64,000 bases of DNA from Siphlonurus alternatus (taxonomy: Eukaryota > Arthropoda > Insecta > Ephemeroptera > Siphlonuridae). The position numbers were made by a program, and so were the translations under genes. The notes beneath the pieces were generated by a model. It was not told the origin of the DNA. It did not search any database and was given only the letters and a program-made list of their open reading frames with translations. Where the stretch lies: contig OX463785.1 of assembly GCA_949825025.1 (NCBI GenBank), positions 16,741,971-16,805,970 on the forward strand, in the 5' to 3' direction. Shown here in pieces: positions 24,741 to 36,800 of the stretch (its first letter is position 1; the number at the start of each line of letters is the position of its first letter).

Positions 24741-26213
24741 TATTTCTGTTGTTTTTGTGTAGTCGCGTAATTTTGTATTTGAAAGAGAACTAAAAATATT
24801 AGGATATTTGAAAATTGAATTACTGATAGTTTGCTTATGTACTTTTAATGCTATATGTAATATTATATAGTTAAATAATTTCTGTGATTATATTAAAGAG
24901 TGAAATTGTGAATTTTTTTATTATAAATTTAATGTGGTTTAATCCTTTTTTTTATTTTAATATTTTTTAACAGAGAGTATATTATTATGGCGCTGCTAAT
25001 TTTTCACATTATATTTTAAATTTCTATTTTCTTTGGTAGAATTCAGATCACTCAGCAAGTGAGATCTGGCTACATTTTTTTTTATGGATATTAAGTTTAT
25101 TTTAAGAAGCATAAACACATTTTTTATTAAAAATTGCCTTATAGTTCATAGGAACAGAAATATCTTATTTAAGTTTTTTCAAATTATCAACACTGATTCA
25201 GGATCACAGTTTTGAAACACGCACATTTGACTTATAGTTTGATATCATCTTAATTGAACTATAATTAGTAACTTTGACCTGCTTCTTGTAAATAGAGCAT
25301 TAAATATAAACTAGAAACTATGTTTATCTTCATATTTTAATTAACGTACAATTTTAATAGAAACCAGTTTGATCTTTGGAAGATAAATCTGTATATATGA
25401 TACGTACGATTAAGGATTAAGGATAAAAGGAATTAATGCATAAAAACTATCCAATTTTTATTGAAGATTTTTATAATTTTTACACTTTAAAAATGAAAAA
25501 AAAAAATCGAAATTAATTAACTTTTATCTAAATTTGTCAAAATTATAATTGAAAATGAATAAATGAGATAGACTTTAAAAGTATAAATATCTTCGCCTTA
25601 GGATACAAATCAAATAACTAAACAATTTTTTTAAAGTAAATATAGACCTGAAATTAAGAGTAATTATAATTAATAATAATTAAGAGTAGTTATAGTATGA
25701 CATTTTTATGTAGTTATCCGACTTGCATTCGGAGGCGACGATATATATTAACAAAACTATAATTACAAAATGTTAATTATAGAATAAATAAAATTATAAT
25801 ATCACTTCATGCCATGGTGCAATAAAAATTATTCTGCAGCAATGAAATAAATTTATTATTTTAAAAACAAGATTACGATAAATTTGCATTTATTTTATAC
25901 CTGAATGTTATACATATAACATGGAATTACCACTCTCGCCAACTTTACTTCATGTTCGAGTACATTATAGTTATATGATTCATTATCAAGTGTCACATTT
26001 GTTGTGTATATAGGATCTCCCGCGTAATAAACATAGTTGGATTTAATCAAGTTTCCCAGAGTACGGAAATCAGAGTAACTTTTCTTGTATTGAGCCATGA
26101 TATTTTCCAAGGGGGGAGGGGCAATGTTACATTTCATTCAGTAATATATTAATGAGAGTAATTTCTTGTTGATAGACCCTACGTCCTTCTATACGACTCT
26201 ATTACAAGCTATA

Positions 26214-26729
26214 ATATACACTTCTGGACGGCATGAACTTAACTCTTCCTCACTTGTTAAAGCTGCAATACGGGTCTGTCACTATACGTCATAAAATAAT
26301 GTGACGTCACGATTTTGTAGGCAAAACCACTGTCAATGGCATAGCAAATACGTTGGTCTTGAAATTAGTGTCTTATGGCTATTCGCATCATTTTTCTTAG
26401 AATTTTCTTTCATAAATGATGACAAGAAGAACCAATGCTATTGAAGAAAAGTATTCGAGTAACCAAAGTTATTATTAAAAAAAGAGATGTTGTGAGTTAC
26501 GTTAATCCTCACAGCATAGGATTTTAGGGTTTTCTGCCTACATCCCGAAGATCTTCGAAAAAATAAAACTCCCGTACAGACAGACAGATTACAGATTTGC
26601 AATTTTGGGAGATGTAAGAAGAGCACTCAGTCTATCAATATCAAAAGAGTTTTGGTTCACCAAGCTTGTGGTAATGCCTACAAAACAAAGCAGGGGGAAA
26701 GTTCGTGGTGTCCAGAGTTATACACCTCG
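26214..26729. mobile_element. MITE family C, long copy
   Basis: Left end ACACTTCTGGACGGCATGAA and right end GGGGGAAAGTTCGTGGTGTC, CAGAGTTATACA. The body includes CAGATTACAGATTTGCAATT and AAGAAGAGCACTCAGTCTAT. About 515 bp, so longer than copy 2. Confidence 0.45.
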
Positions 26730-27292
26730 GGACAGCACGAACGTCCTTTAACCTGCACGATTTGCTTAAGGTAGAGATAACACGGATCAGCTGACCCAAT
26801 GCTAAAAAAATCCCATTCATGAAAATTATATGACAAAAATTTAAAATGTTCTCCTCTACATCCCCTATCAGTATCAGCTGAAATATCAGGTATACAAAAA
26901 CGAGCTAGTTTTCGAGTTATTAATTTTTAAAGTTCACTAATTTAACATGGAGAAATGGAACTTCCGTGCTAAATTAGTCAACTTTAAAAATTAATAGCTC
27001 AAAAACTAGCTCGTTTTTGCATATCTGATATTTTAGCTACTGATAGGGGATATACAGGAGAACATTTTAAAAAGTTTTCATATAATTTTCATGAATGGGA
27101 TTTTTTAGCATTGAGTCAGCTGATCCGTGTTATCTCTACCTTAAGCTGTAGCTCCAATTAAGAGGGAATAAAATAAAATTCTGTTTTGCAAATTCGATAA
27201 AATAGAGTACAGAATAGTCTAGTTACTAATTCAAGTTCATCTTTTCTGATTGACAACGCCCCCAAACGTTCTTGCTATCCCGAAGTGTACAT
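26727..27292. mobile_element. MITE family C copy interrupted by a family D element
   Basis: Left end TACACCTCGGGACAGCACGA and right end TGCTATCCCGAAGTGTACA are inverted repeats. Between them sits the complete palindromic element 26766-27145, so this is a nested insertion. Confidence 0.55.
26766..27145. mobile_element. MITE family D, complete palindrome flanked by TTAA
   Basis: TTAA then GGTAGAGATAACACGGATCA at the left and the exact reverse complement then TTAA at the right. The arms pair almost perfectly through about 170 bp (including CCCCTATCAGTA, AACGAGCTAGTTTTCGAG). TTAA at both ends matches the target duplication of piggyBac-like elements. It is nested in a family C element. Confidence 0.7.
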
Positions 27293-28860
27293 TTTATTAT
27301 TGGATTTTAAATCGTGATTGTATGACACTTATGTCGTCATAGCATTGTGAAAAAGAGTACTTATTTCATTTATTTAACACAATTTTTTTTTATAATTTAT
27401 ATTATATAAAAAAAAATTAAATCTGCCACACCCATCTCACTCTTAAAATTGTTAAAAGGAGGTCTACTTTTTTTAGTGTAAATGACTAATCGAGTATGAA
27501 ATCAAGAACAATTATTATTTTCCTTCGTAATAATATTATATAAGCTTGAATTTTGCAATTAAATTATAATAATTAGATTTTATATCTTACAACAAGCCAT
27601 TTTTTATAACATATAACATTAATATAACATATATATTTTTTATAACTGAAGCCTCGAAGACTATCAGATAAAGCTTTTTATGTAAAGGTACTTTATTCTC
27701 TTGTTGCAAGATTTTTGTTGTTGTTGCTTCATGGTATATTCTATATTGTATATTTATATAAATTGATTGAAATCAATCTCTTCCGGCTAACTACTGGGGG
27801 CGGTATAATAAATCTACGTGTGTCGCATTAGGATATCCTTACTCACCCTGTCACCTTTGAAACATTATGAGTCATCGGTGCAACTATGAATTTTAATTAT
27901 TCTTTGTCTTAAAACGGATGTCGATAAATAAATATTATGATAATTATTTTAGTATTATTTTAATGTACGAATTTAAATTGTAAGAATAATAAAAAGGGAT
28001 AACATGTCATTTAATTAATATTAATGCTAAAAGTTTTGTTAATTTATCATCAATTTTATTGTTGTTTCCTGTGTTTACATTCGTTAGTACATTCAATTTA
28101 AATTTTCTGTGAATCCTCTTGCCCCCCCCCCTTTTCTAAAATTTCATTGTTATTCTTACGTATTCTATAGAAAGAAGAAAATATACATGTTTTATATAAT
28201 TTGATGTAATTTAGAGTCTTAAAAAAATAATGATTTTTAGCAATGGTATGTATTTTACTATTTTTAAAATCATAATTCAATTGAATCGTGAGAAATTTTA
28301 TATTTCATATTTTTTTCTGTACGAAAGTTGATTAAATAGCATTATGTTGCATGAATGTATTAAAGTTATTTGTGATCAATTCAAAAAAACTTATTGTAAA
28401 TAATTCCTTGCAACATTTAACGTCAGTGTCAAAAACCTTTCTATAATTTCTTAATGAATGACTAACGATTTTAATTATGGTGCCTTGAAATTAAATTTAC
28501 AGTCACGAAACCTCGGTCATTAGCCCAACATTTTCATTGTTATCGCGCGCTTTTTGGCCATCGATTCAAACAACAATGTTCGCACACTGATGTGTTAATG
28601 ATAAGTATTGTTATTATAATATCATGACGGTCTCTTAATTCAAGGTTTTATTAAATTATTGCAATTTTATTTGATTATTATAAAATTGATTGATTGCTCT
28701 TGGAAATTAAATTCTTCAATGAAAAAAAAACACCCAAACACCATCACCCTTGAATTTTTCCTCAATAATAGCATCGTTTGTTATCGAGGGAAATTTTCCA
28801 AGTCAAATAGTATGTATATTATACATACTATAATACTATACTATACATTTTATATTATAT

Positions 28861-30907
28861 TGGGTGTATACCATCTGGAAAAACCTGGAATACCGGGAAA
28901 TATCATGGAATTTCAAACCCTCTGGAAAAACCGGGAAAAATCATGGAATTTCGAAAAAAATGTCAAAAAAACTGGAATTATCACATTTTTCAGTAACCAT
29001 TTTCTTAATTATGTAATTTTGATGCCGAAAATCTTGATACCGTTTTGTTTTTTTTAATCTTTTGTCAAGTTCTAATATTTATTCAAATCAATTAAATATT
29101 TTTTCAAGTATTGGAGATGAAAATGGGAAAAAATCGTGTGCAAAAGCGTGACGTAAAAAGATCGCGATTTACGAGAGATCGCGCGCGTATTATATTGACG
29201 TCAATATTTCGGACGAATAGTTCAATATATTTACTGAAAAGTATATGAATGTTTCAAATATTAATTTGTAACTAAAAATACTCCTTCAATTAAAACAACT
29301 TTAATTATAAACCAGAAAATTATAATTATATTATTTTTAACGATGCAAGTGACCATGCATGCAGTACGTAGTGTAATTAAAAGATAGGCAATTTACGCGA
29401 ATATTACTTTAAAAAAGTTAATCGTTTGATGAGAAAGCATAAATATATACAAGAGATCATTATAAATTATTATAATTTAACATATTCAAGCACAAAAAAT
29501 TAAAAGTAAAAATTATGGCACTGTAAACGTCATGCTTAAAAACTAGGAAACAACGCTATGTTGCTGTAAGCGCGGCGTGAGCTCACTTTATTTTATTGAT
29601 CATACCTCGTGTACACAATTTTTGCAGTATTTTTTATTTTTATTTTTTGAAAAATTCAGTGAACACAATATTCAGCATTTCAAGCATTTAGATAGAGGGA
29701 ACTAAATTGAAAATTTTAACCTAAATTTTTTAAAAATGTTTTGTGTCCTAATTTATGGTTCCTAAACAGAGCGGTCTCATACGTATATAAAAGACCACTC
29801 TGTTCAAGACCGCTCTGTTCCTAAATTTCTGAATTTTCAGGGAAATGTTTAAAATAATAATAAAAATTCCAGCAATTTTTATCACATTCAATTCACACGG
29901 TTCAAACCGGACTAAAATTTATTTTAAGTGGGACTTTTAAAATTAATATTTTTTTCATTGAAATGACACTGAACACTGAAAAAAAAATGTACTTATACAG
30001 TAATAAAAGTTTTTAAACAGACCCGAATAAAATTATATTGAAGTTAAAGTTATATCAATGCATTATTGCTGGATTTTTTTTTATTTTTTTTAAACATTTC
30101 CCTGAAAATTCAGAAATTTAGGAACCATGAATTAGGACACTAAAACATTTTTCAAAAATTTAGGAAAATTTTAAATCTAGTTCCCTCTATCTAAATATTC
30201 TAAATGATGTGTAGTAACCACAAAACGTATTTTGCAAATTTACTTCTTTTGTAAAATGAAGAGTTGCATGATCTGCATTACATTCATGCATGCACCATTT
30301 ATGATAAATATAATATATTGGTGTTATAATGTCATCAGACAAGTCAATTTCATTTTTTTTTTTTTTTATTTATTTATTTTTGCGATTTTTAACGTTCCCT
30401 ATTATTATTATCATCATTAGATTAAAGTATAAATTTAGTATATATTATATAATCATATACAGTATAATTGATGAAAAGATTGTATTTTATTAATTATAAT
30501 TTCATCCAAAATTTGAGCATTAAAATTTTCTTGTCAAAAAAGTTGCTCGCTACGCTCGCAATTTTTTTTTTTATACTTGTATTATACTGTGTTTGGTTAT
30601 TTTTTCTTGTTTATACTGGGTAGCATTTTTTTTTTTTTTTTTCATGATCTGTATCTTTCAATTGATAAATTATGGATTTATAGTTGTTAAGAAAAACAAA
30701 ATATAAAATGTCAAGATTTTTTTTCCTTAAGGAATTTAATCCTTAAACGATACCTTAAAAAATTAAATGGTTCAAGTAAATTTTTGTATAATATTCCTCC
30801 CCCACCCCCTCCTGAACGCTAAAAAAATACCTGGAATTTTTTAAAATTCCCTGGAAAAACCTGGAAAACTCATGGAATTTCATTTGGGAATAATGGTATA
30901 CACCCTG
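28861..30907. mobile_element. About 2-kb non-autonomous DNA element with 12-14 bp TIRs
   Basis: Left end GGGTGTATACCAT and right end ATGGTATACACCC are exact inverted repeats, flanked by TTATAT on both sides (28855-28860 and 30908-30913), a possible target duplication. Subterminal repeats such as TGGAAAAACCTGGAA, CATGGAATTTC appear several times near the left end and once more near the right end. I find no transposase reading frame inside. A separate palindrome (29683-30198) lies within it. Confidence 0.6.
29683..30198. mobile_element. Fold-back element nested in the 2-kb element
   Basis: Arms TTTAGATAGAGGGAACTA and its complement TAGTTCCCTCTATCTAAA, with inner arms TTTCTGAATTTTCAGGGAAA and inverse. 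Between arms the left side holds repeated AGAGCGGTCT/AGACCGCTCT blocks (29770-29820). Confidence 0.6.
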
Positions 30908-31679
30908 TTATATAAGATTAATTTTAAAATCTATAATGTTATTTGTAATTAATCATGATATTTCTAGTGTTAATGATTGGTTTTATAAGTATCTGTTTTA
31001 TTTGAAATTAAATTTAGTTAGTATAGAGAAAGTTAAATAATATATTTTTTTATAAATAAATATAATTTAAAATTAGTATTTTTAATTAATTGAAATTAAA
31101 TTATTACCTGCTAATGCAATGTAGATAGTTGTAGAATTATCGTTCCTCATGACTTAAAACACACACATGTAGAAAATTAAATTTTTATTAAACTATAAAT
31201 AAATTAATATTTAATACGCATGCTTTTTTAATAGTACCGATACATTGTCGATACTTAAAGAACGAGTTCAAAGAAGCTACTGACTTAGTTGTGGGAAATG
31301 AGGTTTAAAAAATATAAAAAAAAAAGTTCCGTTCATTCTATTTTACCCCCTCTTATGTTTCCGATTTAAACGTCTGAGCGCGCGCAGTAAAGAGACTTTA
31401 GCGACCTCTTCTGATAAAATTATAAACTAAAAACTTGTATATTAGGTAATAAGTAATGGGGTTTTTGAACTGTATATGAATATTAGATTGCTTAGATGAA
31501 GGTCGCGCCCTTTATATTTTTGTTAAGACCTTTACCTTTTTTCACGCGTATTTCAGTGGTTAACTGATAAAACTGCGTTACTGATGATGGTCCGGCTTTA
31601 TCAAACACCTGACAAATTAATTTACCTTGAGTATGTAATGAAATTACGTACTGCAAAGTACACTCCTCGATCGCCACTG

Positions 31680-31769
31680 AAAAGTTCCCTTTTGAAGCCT
31701 TGTTAATCACCACTGTCATACACTCACAAAACATGGTGATTAACAAGTCTGCCAATTGGAACTTTTCAG
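31680..31769. mobile_element. Fold-back family H, copy 2
   Basis: Arms AAAAGTTCCCTTTTGAAGCC, TTGTTAATCACC and inverse GGTGATTAACAAGTCTGCCA, TTGGAACTTTT. It matches the copy at 13669. The longish open frame across this site is produced by the repeat. Confidence 0.5.
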
Positions 31770-32227
31770 AAGCGACAATCCCACTGAACAAAACATAATT
31801 AATTTATTTTGATTATATATTGCGTTTTCCAGAGCTAGGTAACTGAAATAATGAATTTTCCACAGACGATCACTGCATGCATGATGCATTTTTTTTAAAT
31901 TTACTGCATTGATAAGAAAATTAATAAGAAAAAATAAATAATTATCGCAGGAGAAAAATATAATGCACATGAATTAATTAAAAAAATTAATTTATTCATA
32001 TTAATTTTTAATTGCTTAATAATATAATAATAATAAATTGCAATGTAATGACTTTAGTCGACAAATCGTCATCAAGACATTTTTTATACCTCTATGAAGG
32101 CCGGATGTTTAAATAAAAAAAATCCTTCAGTGATCTCACTCAGTTTTGACTAAAAAATTTTTCTTTGCGAGCACTGAAAGATCCATCAGCGCGGTGTCAC
32201 TTGACACTTCATAAAATTAAGTGAACT

Positions 32228-32391
32228 TGGGCGCGATTCACGAAGCAGTTAGCCAGACTTTAAACACGTTTAGCTTAACCACGTTTAAACTATACCTGTT
32301 TTACGTGTTAAATCACCTTAATTGCTAAACGTGGTTAAGCTAAACGCGCAAAAAAAAAACTGGACAACTCTTTCGTGAATCGCCCCCATAA
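32228..32391. mobile_element. MITE family F, third copy
   Basis: About 163 bp with termini GGGCGCGATTCACGAAGCAG and TTTCGTGAATCGCCCCCAT; internal inverted AAACGTGGTTAAGCTAAACG. Confidence 0.65.
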
Positions 32392-33504
32392 CTTTACTGC
32401 AGTGGGTGAGCTTTGAATTTCAGACTGCTAATAAATTGATAGTATTGATACATTAATTACGTTTAAAGTTAATATTTTAAATAATATTTATTAATTAATG
32501 TATTTATTTATTTGTTCATTTATAACTATAAAACTGAAATTGTTATATAAATTTAATACAATTAATTATAATAAATTATAATTAATAATAAATAATAATA
32601 ATATACCAGCTAACTGGTATTATTATTAATACCAGTAACTAGTTGTAAAGTAACTGGTTACTTTACAAGCTAACATTTTAAATAATACTTAAATTATGCT
32701 AAGAATGAGTTGTTCAATTGTTTTATTACGTAATATTTCATATTACCTTTGCAAATAAAAAAACACTAGTCTCATTCTTCTATATCAAATTCAAGCTCTC
32801 CCCGTCAAGTTCATTATCAGATTATCACCTCATATCAATAAAAATAATAAATCTTGTAAATAAAGAGCTATTTTTACTTCTTTTTACGTACATGCATGTA
32901 AATATTTTTTTAAGGTCCATTTGCTTAGTAATTTATTTTGAAGTTTGACGAGGATCTTAAATGTAAATACGTTAAAGATTATTCGACGATATAAAAATGT
33001 ATCTCATACTGTCCAACTTGATGAATTGACACTCCGTCATCTGTGACCTAAAAACATCAGCTGGTGTAACAAATTGTTGTTATGTAATTGCACTGTATTA
33101 TCACGTGTATATTACAAGCGAAAAAGCTTTATTATATATGTTATATAAAAAAAATGAGTACGCTTGTAATTAGCATATAATATTGATGTAGTAGATATAA
33201 CTGTTAATAGTTATCTTACATCAATTAACAACTCTATGAGGTAAAGACTTAATTAGGAAAAATAGAAGAACATAATGCAAAATATACCGTATATACATCC
33301 AGTATTCCAAACTGATATTCCATAATTTTAACCCAGATTATAATAAATTTTATACAGGAACTTTTCAAACCAACGACCATAAAAGATGTTAATAAGATAC
33401 ATAAAAAATATTCATAAGTATGATTTCTAGTAAAAATAACAACAGCGTTTTGTCATGTACTTATATGAGGGAAAAGTAGTAAAAATACTAAAAATGCATT
33501 TTAA

Positions 33505-33632
<128 letters not shown>

Positions 33633-33819
33633 AAGACCTGGATGGCCTATATTATGTCATAGTTATAATGAATGGTCTTTGCACAACAATTGCTTCAAAA
33701 TTGTACTATTAAAGTTATTTTTTGAATCACTATATTATATAAATAATTGTTACTATAATATTATGCCTCACGAAGATCCACATTTCTAAAACCCTCTTGT
33801 CATCCTCTTCCTGTTGCAG

Positions 33820-36800
33820 CTGACGACGCGACTCAACGAGGCGGACGTGAAAGGTGACCTACCTCTGTTGCTGGCCCTGCAGTCTCGTCAGAGCGCCCTC
33901 GCCACCTCGCTGGTGGAGCACGGGGCCAGCGTGGACGCCAGGGACCCCCGGGGACACACCCTGCTGCTCAGCGCCATCGAGAGAGGTGGGTCCATATTAC
34001 ACTGGTCAATGATAATTTTAATGTGAATTAACATGAGCGATGGCATGTAATTATAAAGTATATGACGCAATCAGGGCTGTGAACTCGGCACATGAAATTG
34101 ACTAGGTAATGCAATTCAGAGCTTATAGAACAGTATTATAATTAACTAAAATTAATATTTTTGCAGAGGACAAAAAAATAAATAATAAGCAAATAAACAT
34201 ATTTTTTACTATATTATTCATTTCATTACATCATATTTTACCATTTGTGTGAAGTGTCATACTTAAAAAAAAAATGTACTTTAGGAAAAATAAATTTAAA
34301 ATAAATAAAATTAATTAATAAAGATTTATTGATAAATTAATTAATAAAGAAACAAAAAACAAATGTAATAGTTATGAATAATTTAAATTAATTAATTTTG
34401 TTACAGAGGATGCATTCTCGTCACTTTTCCTGCTGGAGCATGGAGCGTGTGCCTCTGCCACTACCTCTCAACTAGGTGACTCTGCCCTGCATATGCTAGC
34501 CAATCAGAATGCAACAACCCCTGCCCCCGAGCTTGAACCGTCCAATCAGAATGAGGGAGAACAGGAGGAAGTTAGTGAGATGCTGGAGGTGGCGCAGAAA
34601 CTTCTCGACTGTGGGCTCAACCCCAACCTACAGAACAACAAGGGATAGTAAGTGTCTCACTTGAGCAGATATTAAGAAAATGTGATGAGAGTTTCTATCT
34701 GAAAGTTCTTTTTAAAATTTCTAAAACACAAAAAATTCCTTCAGAGTTCATAAATTTTCAGATTTTGAATTATTTTTATAAAAAAATATATTGAAAATTG
34801 CGAACATAATTATGAGCTGTAAATTAGTACAAGATATAAATTCATTGTTATACTCACCTGATATAGCAAATAGCTCATTATTACACATGATCGTGGTAGG
34901 CAGATAGCTCATTATTGCAGACAAGAGATGATATTGAGGTTCCCACGGCAAAATACTCACTTTGCATTTTAAAAAGGTTGTAAAATATATACCTGGAACA
35001 GTAATAATAGACCTTCTTGATTTGCAAAGTGAGCGTTTTGCCGTGGAAGCCTCAATATATTTCATTTGAACTGTACTTATATGTTTTTTTTTTTTTTTTC
35101 TAAATCTCTCTCTACTCTACACAAACTATAAAATGCTAACAACATTACTTTCTCTCTCCCCAGTACCCCACTCCACCTGAGCGTGATGAACGGTCAGGAA
35201 CGTCTCTTCTCCCTCCTGCTCGACTGGCCCAACCTGGCCCTCGACTCCCCCACCCTGGAAGGTCACACCGCCCTGAGGTTTGCCCTGGCCAGGGACACAA
35301 GAGACTCAACCTTGCTTGACGAGGGATTTGCCTCAAGACTGCTGGCTAAGAAGGCTAACCCCAACCCCATGTACCCTGCTACGGGAGACACCCTCCTGCA
35401 TCTCATGGCAAGGGAGGGTTCAGAGAAAGCGGCCATCTTCCTTTGCTCCAATGGTGAGGTTCGAGAAGTGTACTCTGTAAATGTACAGTATCTATATTCT
35501 TGTTAAAAGTGTTTAAATTATTGTGATTTATTACAAGTAAACCATACCTTTAAATAACATATATATTGCTACCAGGAGCTATTTTTCATCCTTATCCTTT
35601 GTAATTTTTTTTAAGGTGGGAAAGGCTTTAGCTTATTTTCAAACCAAATTTCAACATAAATATTAAATAAATAATAATAATCATTTTAAATAAATATATT
35701 TTACAAAAAAATCTTAAGTGTTTATGTGAGGTGTAGTCTTGTGTTCATTTTACTCAGAAATTGATTTTATATTTCTGTCAGAACTGTTAATACATTTAAT
35801 TCATATTTTTATCAATATGTTAATTATTACATCACATGGTTTTCATAGGAGTTAACTTCTTTAAAATTAATTTTTTATCAAGACCTCTGTATTTCCAGGA
35901 GCTGACGTTCTGCGCACCAACAAGCGTGGTGAGAGCGCTCTTCACGTCGCATGCTCTCAAGGTCTGGACAAGCTGGTCGGAGAACTGCTGGCGTCCGGTG
36001 CTCAGCCGAACCTGCAGACGCTGCCCAGCGAGGAGAGCGGGCGAGTGTACCGCCAGACTCCCCTCCACCTCGCCATCCAACACCACCACGACCTTGCGGT
36101 TGATGCCGTCCTATCACACAAAGGTGCGGAGATACTTTCCAGTAAAGCTCAGTTTTATATCTTCCTTAAAGGCATACAGGCCTCAAATTACAAATTAGAC
36201 AGTCACCAAGTGGGTTTAGAGTATATAATCAACATTCGCATCATTTTTTTCCACGCGTGATGCATCCGTGCGTAGTCGCAGTTCAAAGTAAGAAATTTGG
36301 TCCTTGATGACGTCACGAAGTCCTTGATGATGTCACAACTCAATGCTAATCGGTGCTAGCTGTGAGTTGTGACGTCAGCCAGGACTTTCTTTACAGCGCG
36401 ACTTCGCACAGACGCACCGCGCGCAGGTAAAAATAATACGAATGTTGATTATAAACTCGAGCAACACTTAATGTCTGTCTAATTTGTAATTTGAGGCCTG
36501 TATACCTTTAACAACCTTATGTGTATGGACTGTTTTAATTGGTCATAGTCAAGCCCTCATAAAAACTGATTTTGTTATGCCAAATTATAAAAATTTGAAT
36601 CAATAACAATAAATCATTTTGTGAGACTTTAAATACAAATATATTGCATTTTTTAGCACTTATAAAACTTTCAATGTAAGTAGTTCTTAACTAATGACAT
36701 TACGTACCATTTTTCTTTTGTTTGTTTTTTTCTTTTCTACCAAGAATACAAATAGTTAAATTTTTTATTCCCAAAATAGAAATTTAACAGTGAAAAAAAA

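Larger units (their letters stand above)
16061..28860. other. Gene-free AT-rich stretch
   Basis: Apart from the listed elements there is no exon-like island. 18800-18870 has AGTCAAGGTCAC with TCACGTGA and CCACGTGACC, an arrangement like that at 15470. 21160-24090 and 24741-26213 are plain AT-rich sequence. 27293-28860 shows nothing beyond a C run at 28125-28133. Confidence 0.6.
30908..33504. other. Gene-free AT-rich stretch before ANKFY1
   Basis: Holds the family H and F elements listed. I looked for the missing BTB and first ankyrin exons of ANKFY1 here and found none. Confidence 0.55.

Noticed and set aside
28659..29057. A 132-codon plus-strand open frame, the longest in the window
   Set aside because: It runs across the left terminus of the 2-kb TIR element and consists of AT-driven Ile/Leu/Lys/Phe plus translation of the subterminal repeats.
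31492..31970. Two overlapping minus-strand open frames of 99 and 76 codons
   Set aside because: They overlay the family H fold-back and AT-rich flank; no family motif or splice context, and the similar frame at 13588-13815 comes from the same repeat.
35832..36117. GC-rich minus-strand frames opposite the ANKFY1 exon 35899-36123
   Set aside because: Shadows of the plus-strand ankyrin exon, which has the family motifs and proper splice sites; the same applies to antisense frames at 36952, 40229 and 41501.
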